Below, piece after piece: positions 1-7,489 of a stretch of DNA of 42,005 nt (position 1 is its first letter; each line of letters begins with the position of its first letter). Under the pieces are notes generated by a model. That model did not search any database, had not been told where the DNA came from, and saw only the letters and a list, made by a program, of their open reading frames with translations. Both the position numbers and the translations under genes were made by a program. Origin of the DNA: Chitinophagales bacterium (GTDB lineage: Bacteria; Bacteroidota; Bacteroidia; Chitinophagales; Chitinophagaceae); assembly GCA_013298665.1 (NCBI GenBank), contig JAAFIK010000042.1, positions 1 through 42,005 of the forward strand, read 5' to 3'.

Positions 1-2
1 GC

Positions 3-1265
3 TTATTCACTGTTCAAAATTATATGGTTCCCGTTGATGATGCCCAATGCTTTTCCGGACATGGGCCGGTCGAGCAGTGCAGAGTTTCCCGAACGCGAGT
101 GCATTTGTTTGGCGGTGTACACCACTGTTGCTGCCGGTTGAAACAAGGTGAGGCAGGCTTGCTGTCCTACCGCCAGTTGGGGTATGGGCAGTTGCAGGAT
201 GGTGCGGGTGGCAGCAGTTTGCATGGTTACAAAACGTTCGGCGCTGATGCCGGCGGTTATGGCCGCACTAAAGCAGGTTTCCAGGCCTGTCATGCCATAA
301 GCGGCGTATTCAAACTCGCAGATCTTGTTGTCGGTATCCTGCGGCAGGTGGTGCGTGGCGATACAGTCGATGCGTCCGTCGGCCAGTGCTGCGCGTAATG
401 CTTCGCGGTCGGCAGCCGTGCGGAGGGGGGGTAATAGTTTGAGGTTGGTATTGTAACTGCTGAGGTCTTCATCGCAGAAAAGCAGGTGAGCCGGTGTTAC
501 CGAGCAGGTAAGGTTGAGTCCCTCTTTTTTTGCAGCGTCCACCAATGCAATGCCCCGGGCAGTACTGATGCCGGTAAGGTGCAGGCGTCCGCCGGTATAA
601 CGCAGTAGTTCGATGTCGCGGGCGATCATGAGTTCCTCTGCAATGGCCGGTTTACCGGGCAGTCCCAGTTGTGTACTCACAATACCTTCGTTGATCAATC
701 CTGAGGCACCAATACTTTTATCGTTGGGTACCTGAAGGATGAGGCCGTCAAAGGCTTGTACATATTGCAGTGCTTTGAGGAGGATACCCGGCGATTGTAT
801 GGTATGGGTACCATCTGAGAAGGCCTTTGCACCCGCATCGTACATGTCGTACATTTCGGCGAGGGTGTTGCCTTCAGCCTGTTTGGTGACGGCGCCGATG
901 GGGTGTACGCGAACGGGGAGGCTTGCTGATTTCTGGTTGACGTACTCGATCTGCGATTTGGTATGCAGTGCCGGGTTGGTATTGGGGATGACCAGTACGT
1001 CGGTAAATCCCCCTGCTGCTGCTGCGGCTGCGCCCGTTTGCAGGGTTTCCTTGTATTCGTAGCCGGGATCGTTAAAATGGGCAAAAACGTCCATCCAGCC
1101 CAGACTTACACAACAATCCTCTGCCTGTACAATACGATCGGCTGGTGTGTCGATATTCGCAGCTACCTGGTTGATGACACCATCTGCAATAAGGATATCG
1201 GTTACCTGGTTGTGTAGTGGCGAAGCGGAACAAATGATGCGAACCTGCTTTAGTAAAACCTTCAT
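3..1265 (-). CDS. dihydroorotase-family protein, probably catalytically inactive
   Basis: This is a 420-aa amidohydrolase of the multifunctional-type dihydroorotase family; the active family interconverts carbamoyl aspartate and dihydroorotate in pyrimidine synthesis. The family fold is recognisable in DPGYEYKETLQTG (about residues 66-78), VIPNTNP (92-98) and ATHHLPQ (303-309). Metal and catalytic positions are altered: the DxHxHxR motif reads D-V-F-A-H-F-N (59-65), the HVS-type motif reads HLTGIST (229-235), TPHH reads TPAH (257-260), and the catalytic Asp of TDHAPH is His (THHLPQ). I chose the ATG at 1265; an upstream in-frame ATG at 1328 adds 21 residues with no family similarity. The stop at 3-5 lies inside the window, so the gene is complete. 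Inactive dihydroorotase-like subunits (PyrC' of Pseudomonas) are known to support aspartate transcarbamoylase assembly; a similar role here is inference. Confidence 0.85.
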   Translation of the reverse strand: MKVLLKQVRIICSASPLHNQVTDILIADGVINQVAANIDTPADRIVQAEDCCVSLGWMDVFAHFNDPGYEYKETLQTGAAAAAAGGFTDVLVIPNTNPALHTKSQIEYVNQKSASLPVRVHPIGAVTKQAEGNTLAEMYDMYDAGAKAFSDGTHTIQSPGILLKALQYVQAFDGLILQVPNDKSIGASGLINEGIVSTQLGLPGKPAIAEELMIARDIELLRYTGGRLHLTGISTARGIALVDAAKKEGLNLTCSVTPAHLLFCDEDLSSYNTNLKLLPPLRTAADREALRAALADGRIDCIATHHLPQDTDNKICEFEYAAYGMTGLETCFSAAITAGISAERFVTMQTAATRTILQLPIPQLAVGQQACLTLFQPAATVVYTAKQMHSRSGNSALLDRPMSGKALGIINGNHIILNSE

Positions 1266-1400
1266 TGTTGGGAAATTGGGCAAATATCGGGAAAAATGGT
1301 GATGAAACGCATTGATTTTGCTTGTCATAGAAACCGGTTTGCATTTTCGGGCGTATATTCATGGGGCAATAATGCCCTGCTATCACTAATATTATAATGT

Positions 1401-1982
1401 ATGCAAAAGATGATTGTTGCCCTGGCCATGCTGATCAGCCAGGGTGTTGCGGCACAGGATGCGCCGTTGGGGTTGGCGGTGGGTACCAAGGCCCCTGATT
1501 TCAAGGCCATGAGTTATGACGGTAAGTCTGTTCACCTCAGGAAGAGCCTGCGCAGCGGGTCGGTGGTGGTCATGTTTTACCGCGGGCAATGGTGCCCTTT
1601 CTGCAACAAGCAGATGAAGGGTTTACAGGATTCGCTCTCATTGTTTACTGCTAAAAAAGCGCAACTGATTGCGGTAACCCCGGAAACGGTGGCCAATGTG
1701 CAGAAGACGGTGGCTAAAACAACGGCATCATTTACGATTGTCTCCGACAGCGGGATGCAGATCATGAAGAGTTATGCCGTGGCTTTTCCGGTGGATGCCA
1801 AGACGGTGGAAAAGTACAAGGGCTATGGTATTGATTTTGATGCAGCCAATGGTGTAAATGGAGCCAACCTGCCGGTGCCGGCGGTGTATATCATTAACAA
1901 GAGCGGGGAGATTGTGTACCGGTTTTTTGATACGGACTATCGTAAGCGTCCCTCGGTGAAGGAGTTGCTGGAGCATTTGTAG
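1401..1982 (+). CDS. secreted AhpC/TSA-family peroxiredoxin-like protein
   Basis: This 193-aa protein has a short signal peptide (about residues 1-18, ending GVAAQ) followed by a thioredoxin-fold AhpC/TSA domain. The active-site region VVMFYRGQWCPFCNKQ (about 56-71) has a CxxC pair in the position of the peroxidatic cysteine, and PAVYIINKSGEIVYRFFD (about 155-172) is the typical thioredoxin-fold strand pair with cis-Pro. It is expected to reduce peroxides or act as a thiol oxidoreductase in the periplasm. It is divergent from dihydroorotase and unrelated to the polysaccharide locus. An alternative ATG lies at 1410. The peroxidase assignment rests on the family motif only. Confidence 0.85.
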   Translation: MQKMIVALAMLISQGVAAQDAPLGLAVGTKAPDFKAMSYDGKSVHLRKSLRSGSVVVMFYRGQWCPFCNKQMKGLQDSLSLFTAKKAQLIAVTPETVANVQKTVAKTTASFTIVSDSGMQIMKSYAVAFPVDAKTVEKYKGYGIDFDAANGVNGANLPVPAVYIINKSGEIVYRFFDTDYRKRPSVKELLEHL

Positions 1983-2003
1983 GGGTAAATCCGGCTTTCT
2001 TTT

Positions 2004-2034
2004 TTTGTAATCCCGAAATTTGCTTTTACTTTTG
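2004..2034 (+). promoter_or_regulatory. Bacteroidota-type promoter of the tRNA-Pro gene
   Basis: TTTG at 2004-2007 and TACTTTTG at 2027-2034 are separated by 19 nt. This matches the -33 TTTG / -7 TAnnTTTG consensus of Bacteroidota sigma factors. The tRNA begins 36 nt further on. Confidence 0.75.
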
Positions 2035-2070
2035 CCGTCCCTCATAAGGGAACAACTGTATAGTTGTGTT

Positions 2071-2144
2071 CGGGACGTAGCGCAGCCCGGTAGCGCACAC
2101 GTCTGGGGGGCGTGTGGTCGCAAGTTCGAATCTTGTCGTCCCGA
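2071..2144 (+). tRNA. tRNA-Pro (anticodon GGG)
   Basis: A complete cloverleaf is visible. The acceptor stem CGGGACG (2071-2077) pairs with CGTCCCG (2137-2143). The D arm is GCGC-loop-GCGC with GG in the loop. The anticodon stem CACGT/GCGTG encloses loop CTGGGGG, giving anticodon GGG at 2105-2107. The T arm GCAAG-TTCGAAT-CTTGT spans 2120-2136. The discriminator is A2144 and no CCA is encoded. Confidence 0.96.
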
Positions 2145-2150
2145 CTTGTA

Positions 2151-2184
2151 AAGGCTGTTCAAATTTGAGCAGCCTTATTTTTTT
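2151..2184 (+). terminator. intrinsic terminator after tRNA-Pro
   Basis: AAGGCTG (2151-2157) pairs with CAGCCTT (2170-2176). The inner segment TCAAATTTGA is itself self-complementary, and seven T residues follow at 2178-2184. It lies between the tRNA and the GIY-YIG gene, so it would reduce read-through into that gene. Confidence 0.7.
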
Positions 2185-2195
2185 GAAACACTGGT

Positions 2196-2444
2196 ATGGC
2201 ACACTATGTATATATTCTCAAAAGTCTGCGTGATTTAAAATATTACATTGGCGAAACACACGATATACAGGCAAGGCTGGAATATCATAATGCGGGTAAA
2301 CAGCGTTCCACAAAGCATCGGATACCATTTACATTAGTTTACTCAGAGATATTTGCCACTAGAACGGAGGCTCTGCAACGGGAAAAGTTGGTCAAAAGCT
2401 GGAAGGGTGGGAATACGTTTACGGCATTGATTGGCGGGACGTAG
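2196..2444 (+). CDS. small GIY-YIG nuclease-family protein
   Basis: This 82-aa protein is a single GIY-YIG domain of the YhbQ/UPF0213 type. The N-terminal YVYILKS and YYIGET (residues 4-10 and 16-21) supply the two GIY-YIG strands. IQARLEYHN (24-32) carries the expected catalytic Arg. REKLVKSWK (62-70) holds the Glu that binds the metal. Such proteins cut or nick DNA; the substrate of this subgroup is not known to me. The last three codons and the TAG stop lie in the acceptor stem of a second tRNA-Pro-like sequence, so the gene is bracketed by two tRNA copies. This arrangement suggests that the gene arrived with, or drives, a duplication at the tRNA site (inference). Confidence 0.88.
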   Translation: MAHYVYILKSLRDLKYYIGETHDIQARLEYHNAGKQRSTKHRIPFTLVYSEIFATRTEALQREKLVKSWKGGNTFTALIGGT

Positions 2445-2509
2445 CCCCGCTCAGGCGGGGCACACGTCTGGGGGGCGTGTGGTCGCAAGTTCGAATCTTG
2501 TCGTCCCGA
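2435..2509 (+). tRNA. second tRNA-Pro(GGG)-like copy with aberrant D arm, possibly non-functional
   Basis: The acceptor stem (CGGGACG 2435-2441 with CGTCCCG 2502-2508), the anticodon arm with GGG and the T arm are identical to the copy at 2071-2144. Only the D arm differs: 18 nt (2444-2461) form a perfect GC-rich inverted repeat, GCCCCGC-TCAG-GCGGGGC, instead of GCGC-AGCCCGGTA-GCGC. The conserved A14 and A21 are lost, so the U8-A14 tertiary pair cannot form, although a GG remains in the loop. It could be a working variant, a tRNA pseudogene, or the scar of a mobile insertion. Its 5' end overlaps the 3' end of the GIY-YIG gene. Confidence 0.55.
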
Positions 2510-2513
2510 CTTG
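2462..2513 (+). repeat. 52-bp direct repeat of 2097-2148 (3' part of tRNA-Pro)
   Basis: Bases 2462-2513 are identical to 2097-2148, covering the anticodon arm, variable loop, T arm, acceptor 3' strand and five bases beyond. The two copies are 365 bp apart and enclose the GIY-YIG gene. Direct repeats of a tRNA 3' end are the usual footprint of elements that integrate at tRNA genes. Confidence 0.85.
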
Positions 2514-2557
2514 AATGGACAAATTGCTTTGATTAGCGGTTTGTCCATTTTCATTTT
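2514..2557 (+). terminator. terminator-like hairpin after the second tRNA copy
   Basis: AATGGACAAA (2514-2523) and TTTGTCCATT (2540-2549) form a perfect 10-bp stem with a 16-nt loop, followed by a T-rich tract. Confidence 0.55.
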
Positions 2558-2666
2558 GATCAGTATAGCTTTTTCCGCAATAACCCTATGGCTATGTTGT
2601 TGCCGGTTAGATAATTTAATACAAAATGGCCTAATAAGGAGGCTGAAAGTTACTTTAGGTAATAAA

Positions 2667-2682
2667 ATTCAATCGATTGAAT
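2667..2682. promoter_or_regulatory. LacI-type operator before the small secreted protein gene
   Basis: ATTCAATCGATTGAAT is a perfect 16-bp palindrome with a central CG. Near-identical sites precede the LacI-family regulator, susC, a GH16 gene and a sulfatase in this window. It ends 10 nt before a TATTTTTG element and 34 nt before the ATG at 2717. Binding by the regulator encoded at 13124-14152 is inferred from co-occurrence and symmetry. Confidence 0.75.
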
Positions 2683-2692
2683 AAAACTTGTT

Positions 2693-2700
2693 TATTTTTG
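2693..2700 (+). promoter_or_regulatory. -7 element of the 125-aa secreted protein gene
   Basis: TATTTTTG matches the TAnnTTTG consensus exactly. The operator at 2667-2682 occupies the place of the -33 region, so a bound regulator would interfere with or contact RNA polymerase. Confidence 0.55.
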
Positions 2701-2716
2701 GCTAAAAATAAAAAAT

Positions 2717-3094
2717 ATGAAACAGTTTCTTTTGGTGCTGATGTATGTACTCAGTTTTTCTGTTGCGGGCTTTGCCCAAACCGCTGAACCTACTAAAGAA
2801 GAAATTTTGGCTCAACGGGCAGTAAGTTTGGAGCAGGTATCAACTGCAGCCAAAGAAGTTGGCCTGGATGAGAGAAAAACGGTAAAACTTAAAACGGTTT
2901 TTGAAAACTTATTTAAAAAAATTGATGAAATAAAAGCAGATGGTACATTAACCCCGGAAGCTAAAAAAGAAAAATTAAAAGCTGCGAATGCAGATAAAGA
3001 CTGGAGGGTTAAGGATATATTGGGTGATAAGTACAAAGCATATAGTGAAGTACGTAAAAGATTAATGGCAGAAGCCGCTGCAAAAAAGCAGTAA
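2717..3094 (+). CDS. small secreted helical protein, function unknown
   Basis: This 125-aa protein has a signal peptide (about residues 1-21, MKQFLLVLMYVL... ending GFAQ). The mature part is charged and predicted helical, rich in Lys and Glu, with a KADGTLTPEAKKEKL segment (about 73-87). The layout resembles small periplasmic Spy/CpxP-like helical proteins, but I do not recognise a defined family. It has its own promoter with a perfect copy of the locus palindrome, so it is probably co-regulated with the polysaccharide genes although it points toward them and is monocistronic. A periplasmic chaperone, envelope-stress or binding role would fit, but nothing in the sequence proves it. Confidence 0.8.
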   Translation: MKQFLLVLMYVLSFSVAGFAQTAEPTKEEILAQRAVSLEQVSTAAKEVGLDERKTVKLKTVFENLFKKIDEIKADGTLTPEAKKEKLKAANADKDWRVKDILGDKYKAYSEVRKRLMAEAAAKKQ

Positions 3095-3124
3095 CTTTTT
3101 TTATGTAAGATAAAACATAAGAAG

Positions 3125-3151
3125 GCTGTGGATGAGTGCCACAGCTTTTTT
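3125..3151 (+). terminator. intrinsic terminator after the 125-aa gene
   Basis: GCTGTGG (3125-3131) pairs with CCACAGC (3139-3145) around a 7-nt loop and is followed by six T residues. It separates the gene from the convergent GH29 gene that ends at 3169. Confidence 0.85.
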
Positions 3152-3168
3152 ATTTGCATCCAAAAATA

Positions 3169-4671
3169 TTAGTGAGTAAAAACCCTGGTACTTCTTTTAC
3201 TTTTGTCAGAAATATCAATGTGATAAATGCCTGCCGGTTTGGACGCTTTTAAAATCTGTAACCTGATTTTATGGGCATGGTGCATAGCAGGCAAGCGAAT
3301 TGTTTTGCAAGCGCCAATTTTAGCGCCGATATAAATAGTCGTCCATTTTCCTCCGTTGTAAGTATCTATGCTGTATGCTTCCACGGCAAATGTGTGTAGA
3401 ACAGAAAACCCGTCACCCAACTGCTTCTCGTCGTATTTTTCAAATAACGATACGCTGTTGAAGTGTATTTCTTTTTTAAAATCAATCGTCAAGGTAGCGG
3501 TGTCCTTATCCGCCAGCCAATACGTTTCAATACTGTAATCGTTGGCCAGGTTTGCAGGATTTTTTTCCTGTTCGTTGCTTGCTGAAATGAATTGGCTAAA
3601 GGTTAGGTTTGGAGCTGCTGATGGTAATTTTTTCTTTCCGCCTCTTATGCCTAACCTGTCGGCCAATGATAAAATCTGGTTTACTTCATGTTGCCTCAAC
3701 TGACCTGACTCATCGGGTGGTACATTTACAATCAATACATTGTTGTTGGCAGTGCCTAAGTAAAACAGCGCTTCCAGTTCATCAAGCTCCCTTACCGGCA
3801 GGTTTGCTTTTTTCTGAAACCAATTCCACCTGTCTGACAAACAAATGGTATGCTCAAAAGTGAGGTAATGTAACGTATCGTTGTACAGGTACAGTTTTGG
3901 GTCGTCCCAGCGAGTCATATTGGGGTCTTTTGTTCTAAAATCAACCGGGTAATACCTGATGGAATCCCCCTGCTGCATGTCTCTTGGAAGTTTGGCTTTA
4001 TTTTGACCCGCCATTTTGATGGTATGATTAACAGTGACCAGGCAATCGGGTTGTAATTTTTTTATGTGGTTGTACACTTCTTCCAAATGCCAATCTGCAT
4101 CTTTTTTAGCCCAACCGCCATCAAACCACAGCTCGCAAATGTTGCCATATTTTGTCAATAGTTCGGTTAGCTGATTTTTCATGTAATCAACGTACGCCTG
4201 TGGATTTTTATCATTGTGTTTCGGCTCATGCCTGTCCCAAAGCGAATAGTATAAACCAAGTTCAAGACCATATTTTTTACATGCTTTACTTACTTCGGCC
4301 ACTACATCTTTTTTTACACTTGCAGAGGCTACATCATATTCGGTGAACTTGCTTTCCCACAGGCAAAAACCATCGTGGTGTTTGGCAACCAAGATTACAT
4401 ACCTGAAACCCGCTTCTTTGGCCGTTTTAATCCACTGGTCGCAATCTAAACGGGTTGGGTTAAATGATATGTTTGGTAAATTACCCTTTGACCACTCCAA
4501 TTCGTTAAATGTATTGATGCCAAAATGTATAAACATGCCATAGCCACGTTCAATTTGCGAAAGCTGTGCTGTGGAAGGTTTTGAATATCGTAACTGTGCA
4601 TAGCCTTGCTTTGTACAAACACAGCAAATACACATTAGCAGTAGTCGATTGATGCATTGTATATGTATCAT
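3169..4671 (-). CDS. GH29 alpha-L-fucosidase/alpha-L-galactosidase-like, short form
   Basis: This 500-aa secreted enzyme has a signal peptide (about 1-25). The GH29 (beta/alpha)8 domain carries GMFIHFGINTF (45-55), the substrate-pocket AKHHDGFCLW (96-105) and the nucleophile motif ELWFDGGWA with Asp184. The C-terminal quarter (about 355-490) looks like an F5/8-type beta-sandwich. GH29 retaining enzymes remove terminal alpha-L-fucose; L-galactose has the same configuration with an added 6-OH and is also cleaved by some members. It is the last gene of the minus arm, 35 bp after the SGNH gene, so it probably belongs to the sub-operon starting at 8404. It differs from the other GH29 at 8522 in lacking an N-terminal binding domain, which suggests a different linkage or position. 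The acid/base residue cannot be assigned by eye. Confidence 0.9.
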   Translation of the reverse strand: MIHIQCINRLLLMCICCVCTKQGYAQLRYSKPSTAQLSQIERGYGMFIHFGINTFNELEWSKGNLPNISFNPTRLDCDQWIKTAKEAGFRYVILVAKHHDGFCLWESKFTEYDVASASVKKDVVAEVSKACKKYGLELGLYYSLWDRHEPKHNDKNPQAYVDYMKNQLTELLTKYGNICELWFDGGWAKKDADWHLEEVYNHIKKLQPDCLVTVNHTIKMAGQNKAKLPRDMQQGDSIRYYPVDFRTKDPNMTRWDDPKLYLYNDTLHYLTFEHTICLSDRWNWFQKKANLPVRELDELEALFYLGTANNNVLIVNVPPDESGQLRQHEVNQILSLADRLGIRGGKKKLPSAAPNLTFSQFISASNEQEKNPANLANDYSIETYWLADKDTATLTIDFKKEIHFNSVSLFEKYDEKQLGDGFSVLHTFAVEAYSIDTYNGGKWTTIYIGAKIGACKTIRLPAMHHAHKIRLQILKASKPAGIYHIDISDKSKRSTRVFTH

Positions 4672-4706
4672 TTATCCAAATTATTTTTAACAATCTTGTA
4701 CTGTAC

Positions 4707-7427
4707 TTATTCAGCAATGGCTGTTCCTTTCAACAGAATTTTACCCAAATAAAAAATTTGCTGGGCATATTTTTCAGGGTGTTCCTGAATGTCTGATACA
4801 TCCTGGCCTTGCAAAATGGCTAATTTATCCGCCTGCAGATTGGATAATGTGATTTTTATGATATGCTCTCCATCCGGCACCTCAAACAGTTCAAATTGTC
4901 CCCTGTAGCGATTATTACAATTGCCATTAAACCTGTTGTTCAAACACCTGTCGCCCGTTTCGTTGGGTTGTTTGCTGGTTGCATTACCCGCTTTACGAGT
5001 GAGTTCTGTGCAATTACCATCTACCTCAACCAATACCTGGCCTGCTTCCGGCCCGCCGATGTCAAAAAAACCAAAAGCTGTTCCCTTAAACCTGAAAGTA
5101 AAACTGGCATTGGGTACTGCTGTTTTAAAAACCACCGGAAACCAGGGAGCGAAACCTTTTAAAGTTGAATATTCTGTTGGATTAATGTTTTCCCAGCCAT
5201 TGCTGAAAGTGCCGATTGCAGCCGGATTGTACATGCTGCCATCTTCCCAATTATCGCTATACAAAGGACCTGGCAGTACAAATTTTTGGCCTGAAGCTAT
5301 ATTGCTGAACATAGAAAATGCTCTGCTGATAGCCTGCGCATACAAATCACCGCCAGCCTTAGCGGGGTGGGTACCGTCTTTTGAAAATACAATTTTACCA
5401 CCTGCTTCTTCGGTGCTTTTCCAAACCAGCTTTGCCTGCGCCGCTAATATTGACGGATATAAGCCCATGTGAATGGATGGGATTTGATAATGCGCTGCTA
5501 CTTTTTCAAAGCCCTGTATTTTAGACGGTACTTCGTTTTTGGCATATTGAAGGTATTGGTCGCCGGCTATTGTATAAATAAAACAAATATCAGTTTGTGG
5601 ATTGTGTTTAATAATTTGCCGCACTATCCCTTCCATGGCCTGGTTGCTGCCGCCATTAACGGCAAACTCAACGAAAACCAGATCAGGGTTATACTGTAGT
5701 ATTTGTTCATTTACCCGGCATGCTCCAAGCTCGGTACCTGTACCCGATACACCTGCATTGATTCCCCTGATTTTTGCATGGGGATTAAGCGATTGTATAT
5801 ATGCCAATGTTTGATTACGATATTGATCTTCTGCCTTGGTAATGCTGCCACCCAAAAAGCCCACGGTTATGTTGGGGTTTTGCTGGTTGAGTTTTTCAAT
5901 GAGGTTGGGTAGTCCCCTGCGTATGTAGTACTCTTTATCCGAATTAAAGCTGGCAACTTCAGATACAAGGTACTTTGGCTGAACAGCAAACAACAAGGGC
6001 ATGGCACCCGACTGGCTTGCTTCTATTAAAGCGGCAACAGTTGGCTCCTCCACTTTTTTTATGATGAATGTGTGTGCTATAGGTTGAGCTGTTTTGTAGA
6101 TGGCACTCCTCATTGAATCGGAAAGCCGTAATAGTTGGGGTACTTGTGAGTGAAAGTTGATGTATTTTTCAAATGCATTGGCATAATAAGCTTGCCCCTT
6201 AAAGCGTACTGTATAAAGTGAATCTAAATATTTTTTTACAGCCGCAGGCTCATTTTTTCGGGTAAATGATTGCAGGTGCATGTGTTCAACAAAAGCCACG
6301 GCTCTTATCGTAGCCTCAGTTTCCCATAGTAATTCCAGCCCTTTGCGTACCTGTATTGCCTGTTGATACTGCGGTGTTTTTTTGTACACTGCAAGGTTTA
6401 TTCCTTGCTGTAGGGTATCGTTTGAGAAATTTCCAATAACTGTACTGTCTATTACCAGCTGATAATTACCTTTTGCCAGATGGCTGACTTGTAATATTTC
6501 ATTGTTTAAATCTTGTATAAAAGGTACCAACGAAACGGCGGTTTGCTGATTGTCGGCAACAGGGAAGGGCAGTGCGTTTTCCAATACTTTTAATGTTAAC
6601 ATACTCTTATTATAGGTTGCTCCATCAATCCTGCAACTTTTGCAGGCTGCTTTACTTTTTAATTTTTGTACATCAACTGAAATTGCAGCTACAGCAGATG
6701 GAGCCTGTGTGGTTTTTAAAAATTGATAAGCCATTATAAAATGGCCTGTACTGTTGGGGTGAACCCGGTCATTAACCGTTAGCGTAGCGGTTGGTGTTTT
6801 TTCCTGCATTTGCTTTGTGATAGCAGTCATAATGCTGCCATAGTCAACCGTTTGCAGATGGTATTTGTCAGCCAGCTTTTGCATTATCACGCCACATTCA
6901 AGTAAAGCATCATTTACGCCCAAATTGTTGGGATACTTTATAGTGGCTGTTTGATCGTAGGCGGATGGTTTTTGTAAGATAATTTTCACGCCTTTTTTCA
7001 TACATATCTGAACTATACTGTCCAGATTTTTTTCATATAGCTCAAGCGCTTTCTTTCTTCGTAACAAGGTATCAGCATTTTGTGATACTAAGGAGCCATA
7101 TAATTCCCGCTGCACATCATTCATTCCAATCATGATAACTACATGCGTGGGTCTGTGAATCATTATATCGCTGTCTATTCTTCTTAAAATGCCGCCGGTT
7201 ACATCGCCTTTAATGCCTGCATTATAAAAACTTACAGGGCGTTGGGGAAAACGGGTTACATAGTATTGTAAAATATTGTGGTGAAACTCGCCATTATGTG
7301 TAATGCTGTTGCCCACAAAACAAATCCTGTCCCCTTTGTTGAATAACGTAGCAGGTTTTTGTGCACTCATTATCAGGCTAAACATGCACATTATAGCGCA
7401 TAAAAGAAAAAAAGTCAACTTTTGCAT
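4707..7427 (-). CDS. double-headed SGNH/GDSL hydrolase (two esterase domains)
   Basis: This 906-aa secreted protein (signal peptide about 1-22) contains two complete SGNH hydrolase domains. The first has VGNSIT with Ser41, NAGIKGD (69-74), IGMND with Asn103 and NDRVHP with Asp220/His223. The second has LGGSIT with Ser528, NAGVSGTG (557-564), FAVNGG with Asn591 and SKDGTHP with Asp684/His687. A helical linker (about 350-460) separates them, and a beta-rich C-terminus (about 720-890) resembles a carbohydrate-binding module. SGNH enzymes in such loci usually remove O-acetyl or other acyl groups from sugars. Both catalytic sets look intact, so the protein may deacylate two positions. The exact ester is unknown. 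It lies 62 bp after the GH16 gene and 35 bp before the GH29 gene. Confidence 0.88.
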   Translation of the reverse strand: MQKLTFFLLCAIMCMFSLIMSAQKPATLFNKGDRICFVGNSITHNGEFHHNILQYYVTRFPQRPVSFYNAGIKGDVTGGILRRIDSDIMIHRPTHVVIMIGMNDVQRELYGSLVSQNADTLLRRKKALELYEKNLDSIVQICMKKGVKIILQKPSAYDQTATIKYPNNLGVNDALLECGVIMQKLADKYHLQTVDYGSIMTAITKQMQEKTPTATLTVNDRVHPNSTGHFIMAYQFLKTTQAPSAVAAISVDVQKLKSKAACKSCRIDGATYNKSMLTLKVLENALPFPVADNQQTAVSLVPFIQDLNNEILQVSHLAKGNYQLVIDSTVIGNFSNDTLQQGINLAVYKKTPQYQQAIQVRKGLELLWETEATIRAVAFVEHMHLQSFTRKNEPAAVKKYLDSLYTVRFKGQAYYANAFEKYINFHSQVPQLLRLSDSMRSAIYKTAQPIAHTFIIKKVEEPTVAALIEASQSGAMPLLFAVQPKYLVSEVASFNSDKEYYIRRGLPNLIEKLNQQNPNITVGFLGGSITKAEDQYRNQTLAYIQSLNPHAKIRGINAGVSGTGTELGACRVNEQILQYNPDLVFVEFAVNGGSNQAMEGIVRQIIKHNPQTDICFIYTIAGDQYLQYAKNEVPSKIQGFEKVAAHYQIPSIHMGLYPSILAAQAKLVWKSTEEAGGKIVFSKDGTHPAKAGGDLYAQAISRAFSMFSNIASGQKFVLPGPLYSDNWEDGSMYNPAAIGTFSNGWENINPTEYSTLKGFAPWFPVVFKTAVPNASFTFRFKGTAFGFFDIGGPEAGQVLVEVDGNCTELTRKAGNATSKQPNETGDRCLNNRFNGNCNNRYRGQFELFEVPDGEHIIKITLSNLQADKLAILQGQDVSDIQEHPEKYAQQIFYLGKILLKGTAIAE

Positions 7428-7489
7428 GTACTATAGTAGTCAGTTAAGTGGTGATAACATTTGTTTTTAAACTTTACTAGCAGTTACAA

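Noticed and set aside
24..398. Plus-strand open frame opposite the dihydroorotase-like gene
   Set aside because: Shadow of a clear amidohydrolase coding sequence with no recognisable domain.
1728..2162. Minus-strand open frame over the tRNA-Pro region (SGRQDSNLRPHAPQTC)
   Set aside because: This is the antisense translation of the tRNA gene, a well-known false protein; it also lies opposite the peroxiredoxin gene.
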